Part shown: positions 63,291 to 64,000 of the stretch, piece after piece
Layout of the letters: every line of letters starts with the position of its first letter
Numbering within the stretch: the stretch's first letter is position 1
Source of the DNA: Bacteroidaceae bacterium
GTDB lineage: Bacteria > Bacteroidota > Bacteroidia > Bacteroidales > Bacteroidaceae
Assembly (NCBI GenBank): GCA_900769465.1
Contig: CAAGGT010000321.1
Span: 1 to 64,000 of the forward strand
Direction of reading: 5' to 3'
Length of the DNA stretch: 64,000 nt
Translations under genes and position numbers: made by a program
The notes under the pieces: model-generated
The model's input: the letters and a program-made list of their open reading frames with translations, nothing else
What the model was told of the DNA's origin: nothing
The model's database searches: none

Positions 63291-64000
63291 TTACAGCGCC
63301 AATGGCTCATATGGCAGCCCCCACGCTTGGGCGACCTCGCGGTAGACAACTTTGCCTTCCACTATATTCAAGCCCTTGCACAATTCCTCATTGTCGGTAC
63401 AAGCCTTGCGCCAGCCTTTGTCGGCAAGTTGCAATGCATAAGGAAGCGTTGCATTGGTGAGCGCCAATGTCGATGTGTAAGGCACCGCACCGGGGATATT
63501 CGCCACACAGTAGTGCAGGATGCCGTCGACATAGTATGCAGGCTCCTCGTGCGTTGTGGGACGCGATGTCTCGAAGCAACCGCCCTGGTCAATGGCAACA
63601 TCCACCAACACACTGCCCTGCTCCATCAATGAGAGCATATCGCGTGTGACAAGCTTTGGCGCCTTTGCTCCCGGAATGAGTACAGAACCGATGACAAGGT
63701 CGGCAGTTTTCAACTCCTCGCGGATATTGTATTCCGATGACATGAGTGTCTTTACATTGCGTGGCATTACATCGGCCAGATATGCAAGGCGAGGCAAGGA
63801 TATATCGCAGATTGTGACATCGGCACCCATACCGGCAGCAGTGCGTGCAGCCGCAGTGCCCACAATACCGGCACCAATGACAAACACCTTTGCAGGCTTT
63901 ACACCCGGGACACCGCCCATGAGCTTGCCTTTGCCACCACGCGGGCGCTCAAGGAAATAACAGCCCTCTTGCACAGCCATGCGGCCGGCGACCTCGGACA
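63291..64000 (-). CDS. ald: Alanine dehydrogenase, 5' part outside window
   Basis: The frame continues past the window edge (upstream residues SEVAGR before MAVQEG are typical), so only the C-terminal two thirds are seen. The NAD-binding domain has VFVIGAGIVGTAAARTAAGM and the substrate region VDVAIDQGGCFETS, with PGAVPYTSTLALTNATLPY. The enzyme interconverts L-alanine and pyruvate with NAD. Its placement beside serine deaminase and a peptidase fits amino acid catabolism. The internal ATG at 63980 is not the true start. Confidence 0.95.
   Translation of the reverse strand, partial: SEVAGRMAVQEGCYFLERPRGGKGKLMGGVPGVKPAKVFVIGAGIVGTAAARTAAGMGADVTICDISLPRLAYLADVMPRNVKTLMSSEYNIREELKTADLVIGSVLIPGAKAPKLVTRDMLSLMEQGSVLVDVAIDQGGCFETSRPTTHEEPAYYVDGILHYCVANIPGAVPYTSTLALTNATLPYALQLADKGWRKACTDNEELCKGLNIVEGKVVYREVAQAWGLPYEPLAL

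Overview
The window is chromosomal DNA from a member of the Bacteroidota, most likely a Bacteroidales species near Prevotellaceae/Bacteroidaceae that owns a type IX secretion system (T9SS). Supporting signs are exported proteins ending in T9SS-type sorting tails, InlB-like and MG2/Sel1 proteins, a C10 cysteine protease, the carboxyspermidine polyamine enzyme, and several promoters of the Bacteroides form TTTG-N19/20-TAnnTTTG. No rRNA, tRNA, CRISPR array, intact insertion sequence or replication origin was seen. The first gene and the last gene are cut by the window edges.

Layout. (1) 1-22160, plus strand: a glycan-harvesting region. It holds a giant GH33 sialidase, a C10 protease, a GH20 hexosaminidase fused to a GH33 sialidase, an MG2-Sel1 surface protein and a GH109-type NAD-dependent glycosidase. 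Together these fit stepwise trimming of sialylated, GlcNAc/GalNAc-containing mucin glycans plus proteolysis. An AbiE toxin-antitoxin pair (9839-11443) sits inside the region between REP-like repeats, and its toxin gene carries a frameshift. (2) 22367-22963: a secreted Ala/Lys-rich repetitive basic protein. (3) 23095-32289, minus strand: housekeeping genes cstA, recQ, recJ, a secreted C1 peptidase, recA and carboxynorspermidine synthase. (4) 32701-35347, plus strand: dnaK with a sigma-54-like promoter, then two small proteins. (5) 35507-56037, minus strand: twelve closely packed co-directional genes bounded by a promoter-like site upstream and a strong terminator downstream. (6) 56238-64000: an RmlD-like reductase, a 5'-nucleotidase, L-serine ammonia-lyase, an S9 dipeptidyl peptidase and the 3' part of alanine dehydrogenase.

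The region most worth attention is (5). It combines, in transcription order, a double-zinc-ribbon scaffold with tandem threonine-containing repeats, a Ser/Thr kinase-FHA protein, an FHA-membrane-coiled-coil protein with a catalytically dead trypsin-like periplasmic domain, a membrane PP2C phosphatase, a second membrane kinase, a 1980-residue T9SS-exported Ig/beta-sandwich protein, an outer-membrane beta-barrel, a zinc-ribbon membrane protein, a small exported protein, an exported vWA protein resembling TssR, and an ABC ATPase with an FtsX-like permease. My inference is a trans-envelope phospho-signalling or surface-assembly machine. It shares parts with the PpkA/PppA/Fha module of type VI secretion and with TerY-P triads, but no core type VI secretion gene is present.
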